DNA of 64,000 bases. It comes from Paenibacillus sp. OK003. GTDB lineage: Bacteria; Bacillota; Bacilli; Paenibacillales; Paenibacillaceae. A program made the translations under genes and the position numbers. Under the pieces are notes generated by a model. It searched no databases and was not told where the DNA came from. It worked only from the letters and a program-made list of their open reading frames with translations. Shown piece by piece: positions 1 to 8,396 of this stretch. Position 1 is the stretch's first letter, and every line of letters starts with the position of its first letter. Location: positions 62,001 through 126,000 of the forward strand of contig NZ_FOBD01000001.1 in assembly GCF_900109515.1 (NCBI RefSeq). Direction: 5' to 3'.

Positions 1-10
1 GTTAAAAGTG

Positions 11-40
11 TTGACAAACGTCTTGAAAAATCGGTATAAT
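11..40 (+). promoter_or_regulatory. sigma-A promoter for yceD-rpmF
   Basis: A perfect TTGACA (11-16) and a perfect TATAAT (35-40) are separated by 18 bp. Transcription would begin near position 47 and leave a leader of about 158 nt before the yceD start. This is the strongest consensus promoter in the window, as expected for a ribosomal-protein transcript. Confidence 0.75.
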
Positions 41-204
41 GATTTTTGTTTGTTAAGTCAATTTCATAATACTTTTAACGATGAATCGTCAGAATACATA
101 CAGTCAGGAATATGATGTGTTGCAAGAGTCAGGCTTGACCTGTATAACTGTCGTAAGGCGTTTAACTTACATTATGAGATTGGTTTCGTTTGGAGTGATG
201 GGAA

Positions 205-711
205 ATGTTAATGCCATTTCGCAAAGTGGCTACCAGTGACCGACCCCTGCAGTTCAATGAACAGTGGGATATCAAGGAACTGGTTTCTAACCGACAGGAT
301 ATCACAGCCGTTACCCCGCTGACTGCGGATTTATCTGCAGAATACAGAGAGGGCGACGTTGTGGATGTTCATGGCAAACTGACAGCAGGAGTGGACATGT
401 TATGCTCCCGATGTCTTAAGCCGATTAATGAACATTTTCATATTGATTTTCATGAGCAATTCAAGCAGGGGAAACAGCCAGAGGAATTGCCCGAAGACGA
501 CGATACTTTCTACGTGGATGGAGAGAGCGTTGATTTGAAAGGTTATGCCGAGGAAGCTTTTCTGCTGGATCTTCCGTTTATACCGCTATGCAGCGATACA
601 TGCAAAGGGTTATGCCCCAAGTGTGGCCATGAGCTGAACGAAGGTGACTGCGGTTGTGATAACCAAGTTATCGATCCGCGGCTTGCAGGGCTCAAGGATT
701 TTTTTAAATGA
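205..711 (+). CDS. yceD: YceD/DUF177 family 23S rRNA accumulation protein
   Basis: Small cytoplasmic protein of the YceD (YlbN in B. subtilis) family, which is linked to accumulation of large-subunit rRNA and is almost always encoded directly before rpmF. The 168-residue product shows the family cysteine pattern: a CSRC pair at residues 67-70, then a second cluster near residues 129-151 with a GLCPKCG motif and a CGC ending. These probably bind a metal. The start has GGAG at 192-195; a second ATG two codons later is equally possible. It shares the promoter at 11-40 with rpmF, which follows after 68 bases. The biochemical activity of the family is not settled; the family assignment is secure from the cysteine motifs and context. 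Confidence 0.9.
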   Translation: MLMPFRKVATSDRPLQFNEQWDIKELVSNRQDITAVTPLTADLSAEYREGDVVDVHGKLTAGVDMLCSRCLKPINEHFHIDFHEQFKQGKQPEELPEDDDTFYVDGESVDLKGYAEEAFLLDLPFIPLCSDTCKGLCPKCGHELNEGDCGCDNQVIDPRLAGLKDFFK

Positions 712-779
712 GCATGAGTGAAAATCGAACATTGTAACAACTACCTGCAAAGGTTGATTTTGATAAGGAGGTGGGAATA

Positions 780-953
780 ATGGCAGTACCTCAACGGAGA
801 ACGTCCAAGACGCGTCGCGACAAACGTCGCACTCACTTTAAATTGGCTGTACCGGGCATGGTGAAATGTGAACAATGTGGCGAACTTAAACTTAGTCACC
901 ACGTGTGCAAAGTGTGCGGAACGTACAAAGCAAGAGAGATCATCTCTCAATAA
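780..953 (+). CDS. rpmF: 50S ribosomal protein L32
   Basis: Ribosomal protein L32, a 57-residue basic protein of the large subunit. It begins [10 protein letters not shown], the usual L32 N-terminus. Cysteines at 30, 33, 43 and 46 form the CxxC...CxxC zinc ribbon, so this is the zinc-containing (C+) form rather than the zinc-independent paralogue. The ATG is preceded by AAGGAGGTG at 765-773. An in-frame GTG at 771 lies inside that ribosome site and is unlikely to be the start. The gene is transcribed with yceD and closed by the hairpin at 966-1002. Confidence 0.97.
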   Translation: MAVPQRRTSKTRRDKRRTHFKLAVPGMVKCEQCGELKLSHHVCKVCGTYKAREIISQ

Positions 954-965
954 TAGCTAGACATC

Positions 966-1002
966 AAGTAGCACTTCATTTCGATGAGGTGCTACTTTTT
1001 TT
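966..1002 (+). terminator. rho-independent terminator after rpmF
   Basis: A 14-bp stem, with AAGTAGCAC... at 966-979 pairing to 984-997 and a single G-T wobble, has a short loop and is followed by a run of T. It separates the yceD-rpmF unit from the fapR operon. Confidence 0.9.
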
Positions 1003-1351
1003 AGATCTACAGCATCGCAAGAATGACTACCTCTATCTGTATTCTATCTTCTTGAATATAGTTCAATATATGTTTTTGATATTTTAGTAAGGCTCGTTAC
1101 GGGTTGTGTTTGGGGCTGTGAAGCCAGGCTCTGCAAGGCAGGATTGTTTTTGCTCAGCCAGCCTTTCTTTTTGACACGGGATGAGATATACTATAGTTTA
1201 GTACCAGGTTCTAAGATTTGACGTTACATAAACATGGACCATGATTCGTGTGAGAACGACCCTGCTGAACAGGGATGCAACTATAGAAGCAATGTGAAAG
1301 AATATATTGAACTGACCGGATTAGGCGGTTCCTTAAACGATACAGCGGGGG
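1003..1351 (+). other. rpmF-fapR intergenic region, leader of the lipid operon
   Basis: No gene is supported here. The region holds the FapR promoter/operator (1171-1214) and about 140 nt of transcribed leader before fapR. An overlapping open frame beginning at 1234 runs into fapR in another frame and has no recognisable protein signature. Confidence 0.6.
1171..1214 (+). promoter_or_regulatory. fapR promoter with FapR operator
   Basis: TTGACA at 1171-1176 is a perfect -35, with TATAGT at 1192-1197 as a possible -10 (15-bp spacer). Immediately downstream, 1198-1214 reads TTAGTACCAGGTTCTAA. This is a palindrome of the form TTAG-N-ACC-N-GGT-N-CTAA and matches the known FapR operator family (TTAGTACC half-sites). 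An operator overlapping the transcription start fits repression by FapR and relief by malonyl-CoA. Palindrome and boxes are seen directly; FapR binding is inferred. Confidence 0.85.
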
Positions 1352-1954
1352 GTGTCAGGCATCGAACGTGTACCGAAGAGACAGAGGCAGCAGCAGTTAA
1401 CCAAAATGATCGAAGACAACCCGTTTGTGACGGATCAGGAACTTACACGCCAATTGAAGGTGAGTATTCAGACGATTCGTCTCGACAGACTGGAGCTTGG
1501 GATTCCCGAGCTTCGGGAGCGAATGAAACTGATGGCGGAGCGTTCCTATGATCAGGTGCGCTCCTTGCCCCTGCATGAGATTATCGGTGATATTGTGGAC
1601 TTGCAACTGGACAAGAGCGGGATTTCCTTGTTTGAGATTAAGGAAGAACACGTATTTTCGAGAACGGGCATTGCTCGGGGACACTATGTTTTTGCACAGG
1701 CCAACTCGTTGGCTGTAGCCGTTATTAATGACGAGATTGCTTTGACGGCGTCCGCAGACATTCGTTTTGTTCGTTCGGTTCATTTGGCCGAGAAATGTAT
1801 TGCGAAGGCCTATGTGAGATCGATTCCGGGTCAAAAGGGCAAAGCCAAAGTAGAAGTGTTCACCTATGTAGGTGAAGAAATGGTGTTTCAAGGCAACTTT
1901 GTAATCTACCATTCAGGTGGAGAAGACAGCGTAGAAGGAGGTCATTTGGGATGA
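1352..1954 (+). CDS. fapR: FapR, malonyl-CoA-sensing repressor of lipid synthesis
   Basis: Transcriptional repressor of fatty acid and phospholipid synthesis genes in Bacillales, released from DNA by malonyl-CoA. The 200-residue product has an N-terminal DeoR-like helix-turn-helix around residues 15-60 (VSIQTIRLDRLELGIPELRER, nearly identical to B. subtilis FapR). A linker follows, then a C-terminal hot-dog domain of about residues 90-190 with the ligand-pocket signature GHYVFAQANSLAVAV. The proposed GTG start has only a G-rich stretch as ribosome site, so the exact start is uncertain. The gene is first in the operon, overlaps plsX by ATGA, and has its own operator upstream, so it is probably autoregulated. 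Confidence 0.95.
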   Translation: MSGIERVPKRQRQQQLTKMIEDNPFVTDQELTRQLKVSIQTIRLDRLELGIPELRERMKLMAERSYDQVRSLPLHEIIGDIVDLQLDKSGISLFEIKEEHVFSRTGIARGHYVFAQANSLAVAVINDEIALTASADIRFVRSVHLAEKCIAKAYVRSIPGQKGKAKVEVFTYVGEEMVFQGNFVIYHSGGEDSVEGGHLG

Positions 1955-2946
1955 AAATCGTCATTGATGCCATGGGAGGCGATAACGCACCTGCGGCAAC
2001 AGTAGAAGGTGCGATCGCCGCGGCTACGGAATGGGCGGATACACAGATCGTCCTGGTCGGCGATGAAGCCAAGCTGGAACCTCTTCTGAGTCAGTCAGGT
2101 GCCAAACCTGCTAATCTGACGATTCGGCATGCTTCCGAAGTGATCGGTTCGGATGATGAACCAGTAAAGGCAGTCCGTCGTAAGAAGGATGCCTCCATGG
2201 TGGTTGCAGGTCGTATGCTTAAGGAAGGCGAAGCAGACGCCATGATCTCTGCGGGCAATACCGGAGCACTGATGACTGCCGGCTTGCTTGTAGTAGGCCG
2301 TATGGAAGGGATTGAGCGCCCGGCGCTTGCGCCCATGATTCCAACGATCGATGATGTGGGTGTACTAGCACTTGATCTCGGTGCGAATATGGATGCCAAA
2401 CCGGAGCACCTCGCACAGTATGGTCTGATGGGAAGCTTGTATCGGCAAAAAGTTCAGGGAATCGCGTCGCCAAGAGTTGGCCTGCTCAATGTGGGAACGG
2501 AGCCGGGTAAGGGGAATGAGTTGACCAAACATGCCTATCCGTTGCTGGAGCAACTTCCGATTCGTTTTGTTGGTAACGTAGAGGCTCGTGACGTTCTTAC
2601 AGGCGCATGTGATGTGCTTGTATGTGATGGATTTGCCGGAAATATATTGCTGAAATCGCTCGAAGGCACAGCAGGTGCCATTTTCGCTCTGCTTAAGGAA
2701 CAATTCTCATCATCGCTCAAAAGCAAACTGGCTGCTGCTGTGCTTATGCCTGAGCTGCGCGGTTTGAAACGGAAACTGGATTATACCGAGCATGGTGGTG
2801 CACCACTCCTCGGTTTGAGCAGACTTGTGGTGAAAAGTCATGGATCGGCTGATGGCAATGCCATCAAAAATGCTGTGCGCCAAGCACGGATTGCAGTACA
2901 GAACCAATTGGTGGAGAGCATATCTAAGGAAATTAGCGGGAAGTGA
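1951..2946 (+). CDS. plsX: phosphate acyltransferase PlsX
   Basis: Converts acyl-ACP and orthophosphate to acyl-phosphate, the acyl donor for PlsY in phosphatidic acid synthesis; it acts as a peripheral membrane enzyme. The 331-residue product starts MKIVIDAMGGDNAP, the hallmark PlsX N-terminus, and keeps the SAGNTGALM stretch and a C-terminal GGAPLLGLS motif. The length is typical. The ATG lies in the ATGA overlap with fapR and has AGAAGGAGG just upstream inside fapR. Its stop overlaps the GTG of fabH, so fapR-plsX-fabH are translationally coupled. Confidence 0.96.
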   Translation: MKIVIDAMGGDNAPAATVEGAIAAATEWADTQIVLVGDEAKLEPLLSQSGAKPANLTIRHASEVIGSDDEPVKAVRRKKDASMVVAGRMLKEGEADAMISAGNTGALMTAGLLVVGRMEGIERPALAPMIPTIDDVGVLALDLGANMDAKPEHLAQYGLMGSLYRQKVQGIASPRVGLLNVGTEPGKGNELTKHAYPLLEQLPIRFVGNVEARDVLTGACDVLVCDGFAGNILLKSLEGTAGAIFALLKEQFSSSLKSKLAAAVLMPELRGLKRKLDYTEHGGAPLLGLSRLVVKSHGSADGNAIKNAVRQARIAVQNQLVESISKEISGK

Positions 2947-3944
2947 GTGATGACATGAATAATTTGCGCCCGGTAGGGGTTATCGGTACAGGTAAATATG
3001 TACCTGAGAAAATTTTGACAAACAGCGATTTGGAGAAAATGGTCGATACGAATGATGAGTGGATCGTCAGTCGTACAGGAATCAAGGAGCGTCACATCGC
3101 TGCACCAGATCAGGCGACTTCGGATCTGGCATACGAGGCAGCTATCAAAGCACTTGAGTCTGCTGGCATGACTGGCAGTGATCTGGATCTGATTATTGTG
3201 GCAACTATTACACCGGATTCTTCATTCCCTTCTACTGCTTGCATTTTGCAAGATAAGCTGGGTGCCAAGTGCGCTGCGGCATTTGACTTGTCTGCTGCCT
3301 GCTCCGGATTTGTATACGGTCTGGCAACAGCAACGAGCTTCATCCAAAGCGGCATGTATAACAATGCACTTGTGATTGGTGCAGATTGCTTGTCTCGCAT
3401 TACTGACTATACCGACCGTAATACCTGTGTGCTGTTTGGCGATGGCGCAGGTGCGGTTATCGTTGGTGAAGTGCCGGAAGGCCGTGGATTTAAATCATTC
3501 GATCTCGGAGCTGAAGGTGCGGGCGGAAGCCTGCTGCAAATGGAGGGCGGAGGTTCCCGTCTGCCTGCATCCGTAGAAACGGTTGAGAACAAAAAACATT
3601 ACATTTACATGAATGGCCGTGAAGTGTTTAAATTTGCAGTACGGGTGATGGGTACAGCGACAATCGAAGTTCTGCGCAAGGCTGGCCTGGAACGTACGGA
3701 CGTGGATCTGTTTGTTCCTCACCAAGCCAATATCCGGATTATCCAATCTGCAATGCAGCGGCTTGAGCTTCCTGAAGAGAAAGTTGTAGTCAACGTGGAT
3801 AAATACGCCAACACATCTGCGGCTTCCATTCCGCTTGCTCTGGTAGAAGCTGCTGAAGAAGGCCGCATGAAAGCCGGAGATACCGTGCTTATGGTTGGTT
3901 TCGGCGGCGGATTGACGTGGGGCGCATCGGTACTCGTTTGGTAA
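2943..3944 (+). CDS. fabH: beta-ketoacyl-ACP synthase III
   Basis: Starts fatty acid elongation by condensing an acyl-CoA primer with malonyl-ACP. In Bacillales the primers are mostly branched-chain acyl-CoAs, giving iso/anteiso fatty acids. The product shows the catalytic Cys in DLSAACSGFVYG (Cys120 by this numbering), the His motif VPHQAN and the Asn motif KYANTSAASIP. The GTG overlaps the plsX stop as GTGA, with GCGGGAA upstream; an ATG four codons later is an alternative start. The family is certain; primer preference cannot be read from sequence alone. Confidence 0.95.
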   Translation: MSDDMNNLRPVGVIGTGKYVPEKILTNSDLEKMVDTNDEWIVSRTGIKERHIAAPDQATSDLAYEAAIKALESAGMTGSDLDLIIVATITPDSSFPSTACILQDKLGAKCAAAFDLSAACSGFVYGLATATSFIQSGMYNNALVIGADCLSRITDYTDRNTCVLFGDGAGAVIVGEVPEGRGFKSFDLGAEGAGGSLLQMEGGGSRLPASVETVENKKHYIYMNGREVFKFAVRVMGTATIEVLRKAGLERTDVDLFVPHQANIRIIQSAMQRLELPEEKVVVNVDKYANTSAASIPLALVEAAEEGRMKAGDTVLMVGFGGGLTWGASVLVW

Positions 3945-3971
3945 ACTAGACAGCTGGGAGAGATGAATTGG

Positions 3972-4904
3972 ATGGGTAAAATAGCATTTGTATTTCCCGG
4001 ACAGGGATCGCAGGCTGTGGGCATGGCCAAGGACGCATATGAGTCTGTGCCTGCGGCAACAGAGATTTTTCGTACAGCTGATGAAACGCTAGGTTTCTCG
4101 CTGAGCAATCTTATTTTTGAGGGACCAGAGACCGAGCTGAAACAGACATCGAATACACAACCGGCTCTGTTGACAGCAAGTATTGCCTTGCTTGAGGCTT
4201 TTAAAGAAAAAGGAATTCAGCCTGATTATACGGCCGGACACAGTCTGGGTGAATACAGTGCACTGGTCGCTGCGGGCGTTCTTTCGTTCGCAGATGCGGT
4301 AAGCATTGTGCGGGCACGCGGTCAATATATGGAACAGGCTGTTCCTGGTGGACAGGGTGCAATGGCTGCGGTATTGGGTGCGGATCGGGAAGCGCTGGGG
4401 GTGCTTTGCCGGGACGTATCCGAAAGTGGTCATGCCGTTGAACTTGCCAACATCAACTGCCCGGGACAAATCGTGATTTCCGGTGTGAAGGAAGGGGTAG
4501 CTGCTGTCGCTGAACGGGTCAAGGAAGCCGGCGGCAAACGTGCCATCACACTTGAAGTAAGCGGTCCGTTCCATTCTTCCTTAATGAAGGATGCAGCAGA
4601 GAAGCTGGCTGAGAAACTGAAAACTGTTTCGTTCTCACCTGGGTCGATCCCTGTAGTCGCGAATGTGACTGCAAGACCTGTTGAAGACGGTAAGGTTCAG
4701 GATTTGTTGACAGCTCAGGTCTATTCTCCGGTTTTATGGGAAGACAGTGTGACATGGCTTATTGAGCAAGGTGTGGATACCTTTATAGAGATTGGTTCTG
4801 GCAGTGTGTTAACAGGCTTGATTAAAAAAACAGATAAAACCGTTAAAATGTACAATGTGAACAGTCTTGAGACGCTCGAAGCAACGGCAGCTGCACTAAT
4901 TTGA
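3972..4904 (+). CDS. fabD: malonyl-CoA:ACP transacylase
   Basis: Transfers malonyl from CoA to ACP to supply the elongation substrate for FabH and FabF. The 310-residue product has the GQGSQ motif at residues 10-14, the nucleophile serine in GHSLGEYSAL (Ser91) and the GPFHS histidine motif near residue 200. An in-frame ATG at 3963 is only 2 nt from the GGGAG at 3956-3960. The ATG at 3972 has good spacing and begins MGKIAFVFPGQG as family members do, so it is preferred. The gene lies between fabH and fabG in the FapR-controlled operon. Confidence 0.95.
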   Translation: MGKIAFVFPGQGSQAVGMAKDAYESVPAATEIFRTADETLGFSLSNLIFEGPETELKQTSNTQPALLTASIALLEAFKEKGIQPDYTAGHSLGEYSALVAAGVLSFADAVSIVRARGQYMEQAVPGGQGAMAAVLGADREALGVLCRDVSESGHAVELANINCPGQIVISGVKEGVAAVAERVKEAGGKRAITLEVSGPFHSSLMKDAAEKLAEKLKTVSFSPGSIPVVANVTARPVEDGKVQDLLTAQVYSPVLWEDSVTWLIEQGVDTFIEIGSGSVLTGLIKKTDKTVKMYNVNSLETLEATAAALI

Positions 4905-4941
4905 TTAACCATGATTAGATTTGGGGAAAGGAGGAATGATT

Positions 4942-5691
4942 ATGTCTAAACCATTACAAGGCAAAAATGCGCTCGTTACTGGTGCATCCCGTGGTATTGG
5001 GCGCAGTATTGCACTCGCTTTGGCTGAGGCTGGCGCCAACGTCGCCGTGAATTATGCGGGCAGTCAGGCTGCAGCTGAGGAAGTAGCGGAAGCGATTCGA
5101 GCCAAAGGTGCCCAGGCCATTACGATTCAAGCGAATGTGGGCCAGATGGACGAAGCCGAACAGATGGTCAAAGCTACGATTGAGGCGTGGGGCAACGTTG
5201 ATATTCTAGTCAACAATGCTGGAATTACCCGTGATAATCTGATCATGCGTATGAAAGAAGAGGAATTTGATCAGGTGATCGAAACCAACCTCAAAGGGGT
5301 GTTTAACTGTCTTAAGGCGGTTACACGTCCAATGATGAAGCAACGGTCTGGTAGAATTATCAATATCTCCTCTGTTGTGGGTGTGCTTGGAAATGCTGGA
5401 CAAGCAAACTATGTTGCTGCCAAGGCAGGGGTCATCGGTTTGACGAAGGCATCTGCTCGTGAGCTTGCCTCCCGTGGCATCACAGTTAACTGCGTTGCAC
5501 CAGGATTTATTGAGACCGATATGACGAAGGAATTGTCCCAGGAGATCGTGGACAACATGTTGAACGGTATTCCGTTGTCCCGTCTGGGCCAACCGGATGA
5601 AATCGCCGGTGTTGTCACGTTCCTGGCTTCAGAAGCTTCATCTTATATGACAGGGCAGACACTGCATGTTGATGGTGGCATGTACATGTAA
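4942..5691 (+). CDS. fabG: 3-oxoacyl-ACP reductase
   Basis: NADPH-dependent reductase of the short-chain dehydrogenase family, carrying out the first reduction of each elongation cycle. The 249-residue product has the cofactor motif TGASRGIG (residues 13-20), NNAG near 91-94, the catalytic Ser at 143-144 and the YxxxK pair (Tyr157/Lys161). The C-terminus HVDGGMYM is typical. Earlier in-frame starts exist, including a TTG at 4921 and an ATG at 4936, but AAAGGAGG at 4927-4934 is correctly spaced only for the ATG at 4942. Confidence 0.96.
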   Translation: MSKPLQGKNALVTGASRGIGRSIALALAEAGANVAVNYAGSQAAAEEVAEAIRAKGAQAITIQANVGQMDEAEQMVKATIEAWGNVDILVNNAGITRDNLIMRMKEEEFDQVIETNLKGVFNCLKAVTRPMMKQRSGRIINISSVVGVLGNAGQANYVAAKAGVIGLTKASARELASRGITVNCVAPGFIETDMTKELSQEIVDNMLNGIPLSRLGQPDEIAGVVTFLASEASSYMTGQTLHVDGGMYM

Positions 5692-5754
5692 TTCTTCCCG
5701 GACTTGAACAATAGTCGGGGAACAGGCGCTGGACGATCCGAAATGCCGGAAAAA

Positions 5755-5771
5755 GGCCGGGTTCCCCGGCC
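5755..5771 (+). other. GC-rich hairpin between fabG and acpP
   Basis: GGCCGGG (5755-5761) and CCCGGCC (5765-5771) form a perfect 7-bp stem with a 3-nt loop and no T run after it. It lies within the 151-bp fabG-acpP gap. It may stabilise or process the acpP message, which must be made in excess over its neighbours. That role is inferred only from position. Confidence 0.4.
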
Positions 5772-5842
5772 GGGAGCCGCATATGTCTTCTATGGCATTT
5801 TGCCTGCGATTCTCGTATAATACCAAGGAGGAGGTGAACCGG

Positions 5843-6076
5843 ATGTCCGATGTATTGGAGCGTGTAAAACGCATCGTCGTCGACCGCTTGGGCGCAGACG
5901 AAGCTGAAGTTACACTTGAAGCATCTTTCAAAGAAGATTTGGGTGCTGATTCTTTGGATGTAGTGGAATTGGTCATGGAATTGGAAGATGAATTCGATTT
6001 GGAAATCTCTGATGAAGATGCAGAAAAAATCACGACCGTAGGTGAAGTTGTAAACTACATACAATCTCATACCTAA
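5843..6076 (+). CDS. acpP: acyl carrier protein
   Basis: Carrier of growing acyl chains for the Fab enzymes and PlsX. A 77-residue, strongly acidic protein with the phosphopantetheine attachment site DSL at residues 36-38 (Ser37) within [17 protein letters not shown]. The ATG is preceded by AAGGAGGAGGTGA at 5825-5836, one of the strongest ribosome sites in the window. The same frame stays open upstream to 5783, but that extension has no ribosome site and does not resemble ACP. Hairpins flank the gene on both sides, which could set a separate acpP message level. Confidence 0.97.
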   Translation: MSDVLERVKRIVVDRLGADEAEVTLEASFKEDLGADSLDVVELVMELEDEFDLEISDEDAEKITTVGEVVNYIQSHT

Positions 6077-6085
6077 AGTCAATTC

Positions 6086-6117
6086 AGTCCCGCACCTGTT
6101 TTCGAACAGGCGGGACT
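6086..6117 (+). terminator. hairpin after acpP, possible attenuator
   Basis: AGTCCCG...CCTGTT pairs with AACAGG-CGGGACT around a TTCG tetraloop, with a 2-nt bulge. The following sequence is only modestly T-rich, so it could be a partial terminator or a 3' stabiliser that lets acpP exceed fabF. The stem is seen; the function is inferred. Confidence 0.55.
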
Positions 6118-6256
6118 TCTCATCATTCATTGGTTTTTCTCATTCCGCAAGCGGCTCTGGTCCAACGGATCTTTGGATCATGCTTGGCTAGACGTCTGCT
6201 TGCGGATTTTCCCACAAAATAATTGCGTAATGCAGTCGATATAGAGGTGAGTCGGT

Positions 6257-7495
6257 TTGAAACAAAGAGTTGTAATTACCGGAATGGGCGTAATGACATC
6301 GCTCGGAAAAGATTTGGAAACGTTCTGGGGCAGTTTAATGGCAGGCAAGTCCGGAATCTCTCAGATTGAGGCGTTTGATGTAAGTGAATACACCACTCAA
6401 ATTGCAGCCGAGATCAAGGATTTCAACCCGGAAGAATACATGGATCGCAAAGATGCACGCAAAATGGACCGTTTTGTTCAGTTCGCTGTAGCAGCTGGCT
6501 TCAAAGCCGTTGAAGACAGTGGTCTGAAAATTGACGAGAACATTGATGCAGAGCGTTTTGGTGTATCCATCGGATCGGGTATTGGTGGATTGGGCACTTG
6601 GGAGGACCAACATAATGCATTGCTGCAAAAGGGTCCTAAACGCGTAAGCCCATTTTTCATTCCGATGATGATCTCCAACATGGCTTCTGGCCAAATGTCG
6701 ATCTCTCTCGGGGCGAAAGGTCCTAACATCAACGTGGTAACGGCATGTGCTACAGGAACGCACTCCATTGGAGATTCCTTCAAGCTGATTGCAAACGGTG
6801 ATGCGGATGCCATGATTTGTGGCGGTGCGGAAGCAACCATTAGACCAACCGGTCTGGCCGGGTTCTGCGCGATGCGTGCCATGTCTACACGTAATGATGA
6901 TCCGGCGAAGTCGAGCCGTCCTTTTGATACAGAACGTGACGGGTTTGTTATGGGTGAGGGCGCGGGAGTTCTGATCCTTGAATCCCTTGAACATGCTCAA
7001 AAACGTGGTGCTCGTATTTATGGCGAAATAATTGGTTACGGTCTCACTGGCGATGCACATCACATGACGGAGCCTGATCCGGACGGAGCAGCTCGTTGCA
7101 TGAAGATGGCTCTGCGTAATGCGGGTATCGAACCAGAAGAAGTGGACTATATCAATGCACATGGTACATCAACACCTGTAGGTGACAGATCCGAAACGCT
7201 TGCGATCAAAAAAGCGTTTGGCGATCATGCGTACAAGCTTGCAGTGAGTTCAACCAAATCGATGACAGGTCATATGCTTGGTGCTGCTGGTGGCGTGGAA
7301 GCCGTAATCTGCGGATTGTCGCTGACACATCAGACGCTTGCTCCAACAATCAACCTGGAAAATCAGGACCCGGAATGTGATCTGGACTATGTTCCAAACG
7401 TTCCACGTCAAACTAAAGTCAACATTGCCATGTCCAATTCATTTGGGTTCGGCGGTCACAATGCCACCATTATTCTCAAAAAATTTGAAGCATAA
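6257..7495 (+). CDS. fabF: beta-ketoacyl-ACP synthase II
   Basis: Condensing enzyme for chain elongation from acyl-ACP and malonyl-ACP. The 412-residue product carries the catalytic Cys164 in [11 protein letters not shown] and the two histidine motifs [11 protein letters not shown] and [10 protein letters not shown], the Cys-His-His triad of KAS I/II enzymes. The TTG start is supported by AGAGGTGAG at 6243-6251 and by the conserved N-terminus [10 protein letters not shown]. It follows acpP after 180 bp and runs into rnc with a 13-base gap. Confidence 0.96.
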   Translation: MKQRVVITGMGVMTSLGKDLETFWGSLMAGKSGISQIEAFDVSEYTTQIAAEIKDFNPEEYMDRKDARKMDRFVQFAVAAGFKAVEDSGLKIDENIDAERFGVSIGSGIGGLGTWEDQHNALLQKGPKRVSPFFIPMMISNMASGQMSISLGAKGPNINVVTACATGTHSIGDSFKLIANGDADAMICGGAEATIRPTGLAGFCAMRAMSTRNDDPAKSSRPFDTERDGFVMGEGAGVLILESLEHAQKRGARIYGEIIGYGLTGDAHHMTEPDPDGAARCMKMALRNAGIEPEEVDYINAHGTSTPVGDRSETLAIKKAFGDHAYKLAVSSTKSMTGHMLGAAGGVEAVICGLSLTHQTLAPTINLENQDPECDLDYVPNVPRQTKVNIAMSNSFGFGGHNATIILKKFEA

Positions 7496-7508
7496 GGGGC
7501 TAGTTCGT

Positions 7509-8207
7509 TTGAGTGAAGATCTGAAGCAGTTACAACACAAACTTCAAATCAAATTTGACAACAGGCAGCTTTTAAAACAAGCGTTTACCCATGCTTCTTA
7601 TGTAAACGAACACCGGTTCAGTCAGCATCAGGATAACGAGCGTCTGGAGTTTCTAGGCGATGCGGTACTGGAACTGACTGTGTCGGAATACTTGTATCAC
7701 TTGTTTCCTAACCGGCCGGAAGGTGAATTAACTAAGCTGCGGGCATCCATTGTCTGCGAGCCTTCCCTCGTCAAATTTGCTGAAGCGTTGGGTTTTGGGC
7801 AGTATGTACTTCTTGGTAAAGGTGAGGAACTGACGGGAGGACGAACTAGACCGGCTTTGTTAGCGGATGTGTTTGAATCTTTCATCGGTGCATTATATCT
7901 GGATCAGGGATTGGCGCCTGTCCGGACATTTCTGGATCAGCATGTATTTCCGTTAATTGTTCTGGGCAGCAAGCTGCAAATGAGCGATTACAAAACGGAA
8001 TTGCAGGAACTCACTCAGCATCACAATATGGGAGCGCTGGAATACCGTATTGTTGAGGAACGGGGCCCTGCCCATGAACGGGAGTTTGTCTCCGAGGTCC
8101 ATATGGGTCAAGAACGGCTTGGCAGAGGTACAGGACGTTCCAAAAAGGAAGCCGAACAGCAGGCTGCATCTGCAGCACTGGATCGACTGAAGCTTCCGGA
8201 AGCCTGA
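7509..8207 (+). CDS. rnc: ribonuclease III
   Basis: Double-strand-specific endoribonuclease for rRNA and mRNA maturation. The product of about 232 residues has the RNase III signature [13 protein letters not shown] near residue 40, a second acidic site around [15 protein letters not shown], and a C-terminal double-stranded RNA-binding domain starting at [11 protein letters not shown]. The TTG at 7509 has AAGGGG at 7494-7499 at good spacing. The frame is open further upstream inside fabF, but those starts would add a non-homologous leader. It is the last gene of the fab unit; smc follows after a terminator. Confidence 0.92.
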   Translation: MSEDLKQLQHKLQIKFDNRQLLKQAFTHASYVNEHRFSQHQDNERLEFLGDAVLELTVSEYLYHLFPNRPEGELTKLRASIVCEPSLVKFAEALGFGQYVLLGKGEELTGGRTRPALLADVFESFIGALYLDQGLAPVRTFLDQHVFPLIVLGSKLQMSDYKTELQELTQHHNMGALEYRIVEERGPAHEREFVSEVHMGQERLGRGTGRSKKEAEQQAASAALDRLKLPEA

Positions 8208-8235
8208 GCTTTACCGTAAGCGCATAGACAAACGA

Positions 8236-8306
8236 AGAGCAAAGAGCAGCCCGCGGGTCCGCCTGGCGGAATTTATCGGCCGGACTGCTTTTTGCTCTTT
8301 TTTTTG
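8236..8306 (+). terminator. rho-independent terminator after rnc
   Basis: A long stem (AGAGCAAAGAGCAG... at 8236 pairing with ...CTGCTTTTTGCTCT ending at 8298) is followed by an uninterrupted T run. It ends the fapR-to-rnc transcript. Confidence 0.85.
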
Positions 8307-8396
8307 TAAGGAGGATCAGGATTTTCTTTTCCTGTTCGATAACTAGGCGCTGAATGCAACATTTGAAATTTGCAAGAGGAGGTGACGGGAAACCCT

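Noticed and set aside
1234..1551. Open frame of 105 codons upstream of and overlapping fapR
   Set aside because: It overlaps fapR in another frame, has no ribosome site and has non-protein-like composition. The leader may be transcribed but coding is unsupported.
5816..5821. TATAAT just before acpP
   Set aside because: It would place the transcript start inside the acpP ribosome site and has no matching -35.
6335..7162. 275-codon minus-strand open frame opposite fabF
   Set aside because: It mirrors the conserved fabF coding sequence; no ribosome site or recognisable protein.
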